Assembly (NCBI GenBank): GCA_031277855.1
Contig: JAITLO010000046.1
Span: 62,001-126,000, forward strand
From: Acidovorax sp.
GTDB lineage: Bacteria > Pseudomonadota > Gammaproteobacteria > Burkholderiales > Burkholderiaceae_C
Direction: 5' to 3'
DNA length: 64,000 nt
Both the position numbers and the translations under genes were made by a program. Below the pieces are notes generated by a model. The model was not told the DNA's origin. It saw only the letters and a program-made list of their open reading frames with translations, and did not search any database. Positions 26,445-34,165 of this stretch are shown in pieces. Positions within the stretch are counted from its first letter, which is position 1. Every line of letters starts with the position of its first letter.

Positions 26445-27430
26445 GCCTTGACCTCCTCATAGCTGAAGGCCGAAGCCAGCTTCACCAGGGCCCATTCCAG
26501 CAGCAGGCCGACGATGCCGATGACGGCGATGGCGATCAGAATGTTCTTCACATTCAGGTTGTTCCACTCGTCCCACAGCCAAAAGCCTATGCCCACGCCC
26601 CCGGTCAGCATCTCGGCGGCCACGATCACCAGCCAGGCCGTGCCCACGGCCAGGCGCACGCCGGTGAGCAAATAGGGCAGCACGGCGGGCAAGAGGATGG
26701 TGGTGGTGGTCTTCCACTCGGACAGCTGCAGCACGCGGGCCACGTTCAGATAGTCCTGGGGCACACGCTGCACGCCCACGGCGGTGTTGATGACCATGGG
26801 CCAGATGGAGCAGATGAAAATCGTCCAGATGGCCGCCGGGTTGGCGCCCTTGAACACCAGCAGCCCTATGGGCAGCCAGGCCAGGGGCGATACCGGGCGC
26901 AGCAGGCTGATGATGGGGTTCAGCATGCGCGACAGAAAAGCAAAGCGCCCAATCGCAAACCCCAGCGGAATGCCGACCAGCGCCGCCAGGCCAAAGCCCA
27001 TGGCCACGCGCTGCAGGCTGGCCAGCAGATTCCAGCCCAGACCCTGGTCATTGGGACCGTTGCGGTAGAACGGGTCGCTGAACACCTGCACGGCCTGCTG
27101 CCAGGTTTCCAGCGGGCCGGGAATGCTTTGCGGCGATGCCGCCAGCGACCAGATGCCCAGCAGCAGCCCCAGACCGCACAGTGGGGCCAGCAGCTTGGGC
27201 AGCCAGGCCTGCACCAGCTGCCAGAGCCGGCCCTGCGTGGGCGCCGGCCGCTGGGTAGCAGTATGGGAGTGTTTCAGCACTATGACGCTTGCTGTGTCTG
27301 CGCTGGCTGCTATGGTTTTGGGTGTGGATGACGTCGCTTGAGTCGCTGAAGTGGCCGGGATGGCCGAAGCAGGTGTAGCGAGCACAGCCAGAGGCTCGCT
27401 GCGCGGGCTGTGAAAAATGGCGCTGACCAT
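26441..27430 (-). CDS. nrtB: Nitrate ABC transporter permease
   Basis: Inner-membrane permease of 329 residues. A low-complexity Ala/Thr/Ser-rich N-terminal stretch (about residues 1-65) precedes a typical BPD permease core with about six helices, including LLAPLCGLGLLLGIWSLAA and IAIAVIGIVGLLLEWALV, and the EAA loop around ARVLQLSEWKTTTTILLPAVLPYLLTG (in two parts). The ATG giving MVSAIF is chosen; the longer upstream frame overlaps the coding end of nrtA in another frame. The long N-terminal tail is unusual for NrtB and may have arisen from a repeat sequence (AAAACCATAGCAGCCAGCGC on the coding strand). Confidence 0.92.
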   Translation of the reverse strand: MVSAIFHSPRSEPLAVLATPASAIPATSATQATSSTPKTIAASADTASVIVLKHSHTATQRPAPTQGRLWQLVQAWLPKLLAPLCGLGLLLGIWSLAASPQSIPGPLETWQQAVQVFSDPFYRNGPNDQGLGWNLLASLQRVAMGFGLAALVGIPLGFAIGRFAFLSRMLNPIISLLRPVSPLAWLPIGLLVFKGANPAAIWTIFICSIWPMVINTAVGVQRVPQDYLNVARVLQLSEWKTTTTILLPAVLPYLLTGVRLAVGTAWLVIVAAEMLTGGVGIGFWLWDEWNNLNVKNILIAIAVIGIVGLLLEWALVKLASAFSYEEVKA

Positions 27431-27468
27431 GGGATACCTCGTGGAATAAGTGACAGGACGTGAGCAGC

Positions 27469-28752
27469 TCAGGCCCGCAGCTGAAAGCTGTCGGCGTACT
27501 TCTGTGGGTTCTTTCCGTCCCACACCAGGCCATCCACCAGCTTGTGGCTGCGCATATCGTTGCTGGGCAGGGCGGTCCTGGTGGCGGCAGCCGCCTGCTT
27601 GTAGATGTCCATGCGGTTGACGGCCTTGGCCACGGCCAGGTAGTCGGGGTGGTCTTTGAGCAGGCCCCAGCGCTTGTGCTGGGTGAGAAACCACATGCCG
27701 TCGGACAGATAGGGGAAGTTGACCGCACCGCCGTTGTAGAACTTCATGTGGTCGGGGTCGTCCCAGGTCTTGCCCATGCCGTCCTGGTAACGGCCCAGAA
27801 TGCGCTGGCTGATGGCGTCCACGCTGGTGTTGATATAGGACTTTTGCGCCACGGTCTCGGCCATCTTGGTCTTGTTGGCCAGGCTGTCATCAATCCAGCG
27901 GCTGGCCTCCAGAATGGCCGCCGTCACGGCGCGGGCGGTGTGGGGGTGTTTTTGCACCCACTCCCCCGTGGTGGCCAGCACTTTTTCGGGGTGGTCTTTC
28001 CAGATGGCCTGGGTGGTGGTGGCCGTCACACCAATGCCGTCGGCAATGGCGCGCTGGTTCCAGGGCTCGCCCACGCAAAACCCGTCCATATTGCCCACAC
28101 GCATATTGGCCACCATCTGCGGTGGTGGCACGGTGATGACCTTGGCATTGCGCATGGGGTGTATGCCATGTGCGGCCAGCCAGTAGTACAGCCACATGGC
28201 ATGGGTGCCGGTGGGAAAGGTCTGGGCAAAGGTGTATTCGCGCTTTTCGCGGGCCATGAGCTGGGCCAGGCCTGCGCCGTTGACCGCGCCTTGCTCGGCC
28301 AGCTTTTTGCTCAGGGTGATGGCCTGGCCGTTGTGGTTGAGGTTCATCAGCACGGCCATGTCTTGCCTGGCGCTGCCAATCCCCAGGTGCATGCCGTAGA
28401 CCAGGCCGTAGAGTGCATGGGCCAGATCCAGCTCGCCCGTGGCCAGCTTGTCGCGCACACCGGCCCAGCTGGCCTCTTTGCTGGGAATGATTTTGACGCC
28501 GTACTTCTGGTCCAGGCCCAGCACCGAGGCCATGACCACGCTGGCGCAGTCGGTCAGCGGGATAAAGCCGATCTTGACCTCTTTCTTTTCCGGGGCGTCT
28601 GAACCTGCGGCCCACGCGCCGCTGTGGCCTAACTGGCTGTAAAGCGCGGCACCCAGAACGGTGCTCCCCGCCTGACGCAAAAAGCGGCGGCGCTGGGGTG
28701 CAGCGCTGGTTTGGGGGGCTGCCGAAGGCGGGGGGAGGGGGTGCTGTGCCAT
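27469..28752 (-). CDS. nrtA: Nitrate ABC transporter substrate-binding protein, Tat-exported
   Basis: Periplasmic nitrate-binding component of 427 residues. The N-terminus carries a twin-arginine signal, RRRFLRQAGS, followed by a hydrophobic segment (TVLGAALYSQLG) ending near AWAAG. The NrtA/NMT1-like domain follows: VKIGFIPLTDCASVVMA, TGELDLAHALYGLVYG, NMDGFCVGEPWNQRA and WVQKHPHTARAV. The ATG has an AAGGAG site 8 nt upstream. It is the first gene of the nitrate transcript, about 150 nt downstream of a sigma-54-type promoter and a structured leader. Confidence 0.95.
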   Translation of the reverse strand: MAQHPLPPPSAAPQTSAAPQRRRFLRQAGSTVLGAALYSQLGHSGAWAAGSDAPEKKEVKIGFIPLTDCASVVMASVLGLDQKYGVKIIPSKEASWAGVRDKLATGELDLAHALYGLVYGMHLGIGSARQDMAVLMNLNHNGQAITLSKKLAEQGAVNGAGLAQLMAREKREYTFAQTFPTGTHAMWLYYWLAAHGIHPMRNAKVITVPPPQMVANMRVGNMDGFCVGEPWNQRAIADGIGVTATTTQAIWKDHPEKVLATTGEWVQKHPHTARAVTAAILEASRWIDDSLANKTKMAETVAQKSYINTSVDAISQRILGRYQDGMGKTWDDPDHMKFYNGGAVNFPYLSDGMWFLTQHKRWGLLKDHPDYLAVAKAVNRMDIYKQAAAATRTALPSNDMRSHKLVDGLVWDGKNPQKYADSFQLRA

Positions 28753-28802
28753 ATGCCTGCTCCTTGCTGCGTGGGCTGTGTGGAGTTGCCGGCCCCTCAA
28801 GC

Positions 28803-28856
28803 ACAACGGCGTCCCATTTCCCCAGGCACCAGCCAAGGGAAAAGAGACGCCGTTGT
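28803..28856 (-). promoter_or_regulatory. Long near-perfect leader hairpin upstream of nrtA
   Basis: On the minus strand, ACAACGGCGTC pairs with GACGCCGTTGT (11 bp). Inside, TTTCCC pairs with GGGAAA and GGC with GCC, closing on a TGGT tetraloop, with small symmetric internal loops. It has no U-tract after it. Its 5' arm contains a second copy of the AACGGC hexamer closed by GAC/GTC, so a small hexaloop hairpin and the long hairpin are mutually exclusive. Confidence 0.65.
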
Positions 28857-28858
28857 CG

Positions 28859-28899
28859 AAAAAAGGACCGTAAAGGGATCCGGACCGCCGTTGGCCTGG
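28859..28899 (-). promoter_or_regulatory. Candidate ANTAR target hairpin and attenuator in the nitrate operon leader
   Basis: Within a few nucleotides of the predicted start, CCAGGCC and GGTCCGG pair (one G-U pair, one mismatch) around the hexaloop AACGGC. A at loop position 1 and G at position 4 is the known ANTAR-protein recognition rule. Directly after it, GGATCC and GGTCC can pair around CTTTAC and are followed by six Ts, giving an intrinsic-terminator shape that shares bases with the first hairpin. The nearby NIT-ANTAR protein is the obvious partner. Confidence 0.65.
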
Positions 28900-28913
28900 A
28901 TGGCGGAAGTACC

Positions 28914-28929
28914 TGCACAAAGCGTGCCA
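28914..28929 (-). promoter_or_regulatory. Sigma-54 (-24/-12) promoter of the nitrate operon
   Basis: On the minus strand the sequence is TGGCACG-N4-GTGCA. It matches the sigma-54 consensus TGGCACG-N4-TTGCW with a single mismatch and correct spacing between the invariant GG and GC. The predicted start of transcription is near 28903, leaving a leader of about 150 nt. This fits NtrC-type nitrogen control. Confidence 0.78.
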
Positions 28930-29165
28930 ACTGCAAAGACGGCTGTGCGCGGCGCATCTGTCTTTGTGGAGTGGATGCCGGCCCCCAGGCTGCCCGTTTG
29001 CGGTGCGATGCCGCATGTTTGTGGTGCGCCTTGCTATGGCTTTGTGTGCGGCTAGCGGAAACCCGAAATTGACAGCGCTGTCATTTTAAAAAGATAGTGC
29101 AAGCCATGCTGCTGTGAACGATCGGTGTCTGCATGGTGCAGATGCTGTATGAACGAGGGGAAAAA

Positions 29166-30914
29166 ATGCGTGCAAAGTCTCTTTTTCTCGTAAACCAGTT
29201 CCCGCTGGCAGCCGCGCTGCTGGGCTGCGCTATGTCGGCCGCAGGCCAAAGTGGGAAGCCACCCCAGGTCAACCAAGTCGGCTTTTTGCCGCAGGCGGCC
29301 AAGTGGGCGAGCATCGCGGTCGATGAGACGTTGAAGACAGATGCTTTTGAGGTGGTCAACACCGCTACAGGCGAGACCGCATTGCAGGGCAAGCTGCTGC
29401 CTGCACAGGACTGGTCGCCCGGGGGGCAGCGTATACAGCTGGCGGAGTTTTCATCTCTGAAAACGCCGGGTAGTTACCGCATTCGTGTGGCTGGGCTGCC
29501 GGAATCCGCTGTGTTTGCGATTGGAGAGGGCGCTTATGACGCCGTGTCGCAAGGGGTGATGAAGGCCTATTACTTTGCACGGGCAGGTATGGCGCTGGAA
29601 GCGAAATATGCCGGAGCGTACGCGCGCAAAGCGGGCCACCCTGATGACAAGGTGCTGGTTCATGCCTCGGCAGCCGATAGCAAACGCCCGTCCGGCACAC
29701 GCATTTCCAGCCCCAAGGGATGGTATGACTCCGGAAACTACAACAAGTCCATGGTGAGCTCCAGCATCGCTGCAGGGATGCTGCTGGCGGCTTACGAGCA
29801 TTTCCCGGGCGTGTCACAGGCGCTGCAACTCCAGATTCCTGAGCAGGGCAGCGGCCTGCCGGACCTGCTCAGCGAGCTGGCATGGAGCCTTGACTGGATG
29901 CTGTCCATGCAAGACCCGGAAGACGGCGGCGTCTACCACCAGCTTTCCAATCTGGAGTATGGCGGTGACGAGATGCCCGACGCTTCCACCGAGCCCCGCT
30001 ATGTGCTGCAAAAAACCACGGCCGCCACACTGGGTCTGGCCGCCTCCCTGGCCATGGCCAGCCGTGTTTATGCCAAGTATGAGGAGCAGCGCCCGGGCTA
30101 TTCCAAGCAATTATTGGATGCGGCACAGCGTGCATTTGCCTGGGCTGAGAGCCACCCCCAGGCGATTTACCTCCGGCGTGATGATGTGAAAACCGGGGCC
30201 TATGTCGATGACAAAATGTCCGATGAGTTCGCCTGGGCAGCCACCGAGTTGTTCTTGAGCACCAAGAATCCGTCATACCGCAGCAAGCTGCAACTGGAGC
30301 AGGTGAACATCAATCAGCCGTCTTGGCGCGATGTCAGCGGCATGGTGTGGATGTCGCTGGCCCAGCATATCGATCAGCTGTCTGCGGAAGATGCAGCGCT
30401 GGTACGCCAGACCTTGCAGAGCAGGGCGCAGCAGGACATGGGCGCGTGGAAGGCATCGGCCTACCGGTTGGTTCTGCCGGAAGGTGTCTTCAAAGGAGGC
30501 GGGACCGGCATGGTGTTGAGCGAAGCCATGCTGATGGTGGCTGCATATCGCCTGCTGCCGCAGGAACGAACTGCCCTGGATGTGGCGCAAAGCGCGATGG
30601 ACTATGCCCTGGGGCGCAACCCTCTGGGCATGAGCATGGTGACGGGCTTTGGCACACATTCGCCTTTGCATCCACACCACCGTCCTTCGCTGGCGGATGG
30701 GGTGGAAGCCCCCGTGCCCGGATTTGTGGTGGGCGGCCCCAATATCGGGCAGCAAGACAAGAATGCCTGTCCTGCATACCCCCAATCTCCTGCCGCTCTG
30801 GCCTACCTGGACAACGGGTGCAGCTATTCCACCAACCAGGTGGCCATCCATGGGAACGCACCCATGGTCTATCTGCTGACAGCACTGAAGACGCTCACCG
30901 CATCGTCGCAATAA
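29166..30914 (+). CDS. Family 9 glycoside hydrolase-like protein, catalytic residues substituted
   Basis: An exported GH9 (endoglucanase-type) homologue of 582 residues. After a signal sequence (with LLGC at 18-21, a possible but atypical lipobox) comes an N-terminal immunoglobulin-like cellulase domain (PQVNQVGFLPQAAKWA to about 120) and the (alpha/alpha)6 GH9 domain. The family motif D-A-G-D appears as D188-S-G-N191, replacing the general-base Asp by Asn. The catalytic acid in the C-terminal N-E-V motif is Gln558 (TNQVAI). The HPHHRPS motif is kept. The intact paralogue downstream shows what the residues should be. It is probably catalytically dead and may bind glycans. Start ATG follows GAGGGG. 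Confidence 0.87.
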   Translation: MRAKSLFLVNQFPLAAALLGCAMSAAGQSGKPPQVNQVGFLPQAAKWASIAVDETLKTDAFEVVNTATGETALQGKLLPAQDWSPGGQRIQLAEFSSLKTPGSYRIRVAGLPESAVFAIGEGAYDAVSQGVMKAYYFARAGMALEAKYAGAYARKAGHPDDKVLVHASAADSKRPSGTRISSPKGWYDSGNYNKSMVSSSIAAGMLLAAYEHFPGVSQALQLQIPEQGSGLPDLLSELAWSLDWMLSMQDPEDGGVYHQLSNLEYGGDEMPDASTEPRYVLQKTTAATLGLAASLAMASRVYAKYEEQRPGYSKQLLDAAQRAFAWAESHPQAIYLRRDDVKTGAYVDDKMSDEFAWAATELFLSTKNPSYRSKLQLEQVNINQPSWRDVSGMVWMSLAQHIDQLSAEDAALVRQTLQSRAQQDMGAWKASAYRLVLPEGVFKGGGTGMVLSEAMLMVAAYRLLPQERTALDVAQSAMDYALGRNPLGMSMVTGFGTHSPLHPHHRPSLADGVEAPVPGFVVGGPNIGQQDKNACPAYPQSPAALAYLDNGCSYSTNQVAIHGNAPMVYLLTALKTLTASSQ

Positions 30915-31002
30915 GCCCTGCCCACCCTGTCCGGGGGAGGCCTTCCGGGTCTTGGCAGGCCGTAGAAAGTTTCCATGGTGTTGCATAGATTGTGGAGCAT
31001 GT

Positions 31003-32748
31003 ATGCGTAGAGGACTTTTATCCCTGGCGAAACGCTCTGTGACTGCGGTTGCGGCCGCTGCTTGCTTTATCGCAGCCGCCAACCCAACCGGGCCATCGCC
31101 CCAGGTCAACCAGACTGGTTTTTTGCCGCAGGCTGCCAAGTGGGCGGTGGTCCATGTGGACAAAGCGCTACCAGGCGATGACTTTGCCGTGGTCGACGTT
31201 GCAACCGGTGCGACTGTGCTGCAAGCTACTTTGCAGCCTGTGGCCCACTGGGCGCCGGCAGGCCAGCAGATACGGCTGGCCGATTTATCTGCCCTGCAAA
31301 AAACGGGGAACTACCGGATACGGGTAGCTGGGCAGCCAGACTCCGCGCCCTTTGAAGTCGGCGGCAGCGTGTATGCGACGTTGTCCCAGGGGGTGCTGAA
31401 AGCCTATTATTTTTCCCGCGCCGGTATGGCGCTGGAGCAACGCTATGCCGGGGTGTATGCGCGCGAAGCAGGCCATCCGGACACCGAGGTGCTGGTCCAT
31501 GCCTCGGCGGCAGATGCCAAGCGCCCGGCCGGCAGCGTGATCTCCAGCCCCAAGGGCTGGTATGACGCGGGCGACTACAACAAATACATCGTCAACTCGG
31601 GGATTTCCGTGAGCCTGCTGCTGGCGGCTTACGAGCATTTTCCGAAGGTTGCAGGCGCATGGCAGGTGGATATCCCGGAGCAGGGCAATGGCCTGCCTGC
31701 GGTGTTGAACGAGGCCGCCTGGAATATCGACTGGATGCTGTCCATGCAAGACCCGGCCGATGGCGGCGTCTACCACAAGCTGACCAATTTGCGCTTCGAT
31801 GGCTTTGTCATGCCCCATGTGGCCACCAAGCCCCGGTATGTGGTGCAGAAAACCACGGCGGCGGCGTTGGACTTTGCCGCCACCATGGCCATGGCCAGCC
31901 GTGTCTATGCCAGGTACGAGACCCAGCGCCCTGGCTATGCCGGGCAACTGCTGGCGGCAGCGCGCAAGGCTTTTGACTGGGCGGAGCAACACCCCCAGGT
32001 CTTGTATGTGCAGCCTGCTGATGTGGTGACGGGCCAATACGATGACCAGAATCTGAGCGATGAATGGGCCTGGGCCGCCACCGAGCTGTGGCTGAGCACC
32101 CAGGAGGCGCGCTACCGCAGCCGCCTGGATCTGGCCAGTCTGCCCTGCAACCCGCCGGCCTGGCAGGACGTCAGCGGCATGGTGTGGATGTCGCTGGCCC
32201 AGCATCTGGCAGTGCTGCCCGCTGCCGATGCCGCGCATGTGCGCCAGACTCTGCGCTCGTGTACGCAACACTTTGTGGCGGATTGGCAGGCATCGGCCTA
32301 TCGGCTGGCTTTGCCTGAAGGCGCATTCGGTTGGGGTGGCAACAGTGTGCTTCTGGGCCAAGCCATGCTGCTGGCGGCCGCGCACCGTGTGGGTGGGGAA
32401 CGCCCGGCGCTGGATGCGGCACAGAGCGCTGTGGACTATGTGCTGGGGCGCAACCCTCTGGGGGTGACCATGGTGACGGGTTTTGGCGCGCGCAGCCCCA
32501 GGCATCCGCACCACAGACCATCCCAGGCAGATGGGGTGGATGCCCCCGTGCCCGGCTTTGTGGTGGGCGGAGCCAATCCCAAGCAGGAAGACAAGGCCGA
32601 ATGCCCGCCTTACCGGGCAGACCCTGTTGCACTGGCCTATGTGGACGATGTGTGCAGCTATGCCAGCAACGAAGTGGCCATCAACTGGAATGCGCCCATG
32701 GTCTATATGCTGGCGGCGCTGAAGGCGCTCACGCCTTCGATGGATTGA
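31003..32748 (+). CDS. Family 9 glycoside hydrolase (endoglucanase type)
   Basis: An exported inverting GH9 hydrolase of 581 residues and tandem paralogue of the preceding gene. A signal peptide (about residues 1-27) precedes the Ig-like domain (PQVNQTGFLPQAAKWA) and the catalytic domain. Here all catalytic positions are intact: GWYDAGDYNKY with D188 and general base D191, RHPHHRPS, and acid E557 in SNEVAIN. GH9 enzymes mostly cleave beta-1,4-glucans, but some act on chito- or glucosamine oligomers; the substrate is not assignable. The start ATG (MRRGLL) follows TGGAG. Its 3' end overlaps the nasR stop region by 20 bp on the opposite strand. Confidence 0.9.
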   Translation: MRRGLLSLAKRSVTAVAAAACFIAAANPTGPSPQVNQTGFLPQAAKWAVVHVDKALPGDDFAVVDVATGATVLQATLQPVAHWAPAGQQIRLADLSALQKTGNYRIRVAGQPDSAPFEVGGSVYATLSQGVLKAYYFSRAGMALEQRYAGVYAREAGHPDTEVLVHASAADAKRPAGSVISSPKGWYDAGDYNKYIVNSGISVSLLLAAYEHFPKVAGAWQVDIPEQGNGLPAVLNEAAWNIDWMLSMQDPADGGVYHKLTNLRFDGFVMPHVATKPRYVVQKTTAAALDFAATMAMASRVYARYETQRPGYAGQLLAAARKAFDWAEQHPQVLYVQPADVVTGQYDDQNLSDEWAWAATELWLSTQEARYRSRLDLASLPCNPPAWQDVSGMVWMSLAQHLAVLPAADAAHVRQTLRSCTQHFVADWQASAYRLALPEGAFGWGGNSVLLGQAMLLAAAHRVGGERPALDAAQSAVDYVLGRNPLGVTMVTGFGARSPRHPHHRPSQADGVDAPVPGFVVGGANPKQEDKAECPPYRADPVALAYVDDVCSYASNEVAINWNAPMVYMLAALKALTPSMD

Positions 32749-34063
32749 GGCCTGCGCTGCAGGCAGGAGCCGGCAGCAGCTCGGCCATGGACAGCACCGC
32801 TTCGGCCACTTCCAGCAGGCGCCGGTTCTGGTTCATGGCGGTTTGGCGCAGCAGCTTGTGGGCCTCGCTTTCGCTGAGATGGCGGTGCGTCATCAGCAGG
32901 CTCTTGGCGCGCTCCAGCGTCTTGCGCTCGGTGAGTGCATTGCGTGCGCGGCGCAGCTCAGTGTGCATGGCTTGCAGCCGCTGGGCCTGCTCTTGCACCA
33001 GGTCCAGCATAGACTGCTCCAGCTGTGGGGCCAGACCGGTGCCCATGCCAGTCTGTACTAAGGGACTACCTTGGGCGCGCGGATGTACGGGCTCGGGGCA
33101 GCGAAAAAAAGCCGGCAGTGCAGCGCCCGCAGGGTCTGCAGGCTCTGGTACAGGGGCTTGCAGCAAGCTTTCGGGCTGGGCCAGAGCGCGCTCGGCGCTG
33201 TGCAGCAGGCTGTGGCAGCGCTGCTCCAGGGCATCGGCCAGCTGCATTTCGATGGTGTGCAAACCATCCAGGCGGGTGCTGCAGGCATCAAACCAGGCAG
33301 GGCCTTGCTCGGTGTCCAGTGGGCTGCCGGCAGCGGCCGTGCAGGCAATGCGGCGCAAACGCTCCAGCGTGGCTTGCGCTGGGCATTGGCTTTCGGTGGC
33401 CTGCCAGGCCGCGCACACGGCTTCAGGGGCGCAGTCGGCAAAGACCTGCAGGCAGCGTTCTTGGGCGTCGATCAGCTGCAGCCAATGCTGCTGGCGTGCG
33501 GTAGAACACTGGCCAGCGGCGAATGCGGCAGCGCCTGTGGCACGTTCCTGGCCCGCCAGCTCCTTGCCCTGCATGCAGTGGAACATAGCCACCAGCAGGC
33601 GCGATATGCCGGGCTGGCTGGCGCTGTCCGCTGTCTCAAACACCACGGCAAGCAGCCCGGCCACCAGGCGCATATAGGCGGCAGTGCAGGCATCGGCATC
33701 TAGACTCAGCTGGCTCACGCAGCGGCGCAGTCCATACAGGGCGTCCAGCCCTTGCAGCGCATATGCCAGGTGGTTGAACAGCCGAGCACCATGGCCGCCG
33801 TGCAGGGCCGCCATGTCCAGCCGCTCCAACAGCGCTTGCAGCCGCGATATGGCGCTGTCGCAGGCCTGGTGCTGTTGGTGCAGTGCGGCCAGGCCCTGTG
33901 CGCCGCCGCTGGCCAGCACGATGTTCGACAGGCCGCGCTCTTTTTGCAGCACATGGACAAGCACCGCCAACTGGCGCACCAAGGCGCTGCTGTGCAGCAA
34001 CTGCTGAAGCTCGGTGATTTCACAGCGGCGGGCAGCGATCAGATAGTGCAGGGAAGCGCGCAT
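32729..34063 (-). CDS. nasR: NIT-ANTAR nitrate-responsive antiterminator (NasR-like)
   Basis: A cytoplasmic RNA-binding regulator of about 444 residues. The N-terminal two thirds matches the NIT nitrate/nitrite-sensing domain (helical, with VHVLQKERGLSN near residue 35). The C-terminal 60 residues form an ANTAR domain: ELRRARNALTERKTLERAKSLL, then HRHLSESEAHKLLRQTAM. In Klebsiella, NasR releases attenuation in the nas leader when nitrate binds. The matching hexaloop leader lies in front of nrtA, about 5 kb away. The ATG giving MRASLH is chosen; a TTG 39 nt upstream (34102) could add 13 residues. The gene is tail-to-tail with the second GH9 gene. Confidence 0.88.
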   Translation of the reverse strand: MRASLHYLIAARRCEITELQQLLHSSALVRQLAVLVHVLQKERGLSNIVLASGGAQGLAALHQQHQACDSAISRLQALLERLDMAALHGGHGARLFNHLAYALQGLDALYGLRRCVSQLSLDADACTAAYMRLVAGLLAVVFETADSASQPGISRLLVAMFHCMQGKELAGQERATGAAAFAAGQCSTARQQHWLQLIDAQERCLQVFADCAPEAVCAAWQATESQCPAQATLERLRRIACTAAAGSPLDTEQGPAWFDACSTRLDGLHTIEMQLADALEQRCHSLLHSAERALAQPESLLQAPVPEPADPAGAALPAFFRCPEPVHPRAQGSPLVQTGMGTGLAPQLEQSMLDLVQEQAQRLQAMHTELRRARNALTERKTLERAKSLLMTHRHLSESEAHKLLRQTAMNQNRRLLEVAEAVLSMAELLPAPACSAGLNPSKA

Positions 34064-34165
34064 CGAAGGCAGGGGCACAAGGCATTGGGGAACAAGCTGC
34101 AAATTTCATGCCTTGTGCCGCCAGGCCCTGTATCCAATCGCAACCACCCCGCCTGCCTGTGTGTT

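Noticed and set aside
27270..27320. Third copy of the TTTTGATAGCTG-type repeat in the nrtB N-terminal tail
   Set aside because: Some words are similar (AGCAGCCAGCGC, CAAGCG), but the match is too weak by eye to call.
28711..29072. Plus-strand open frames upstream of the first GH9 gene
   Set aside because: They run antisense through the nitrate leader and promoter; Cys-rich translation without a family and no ribosome-binding site.
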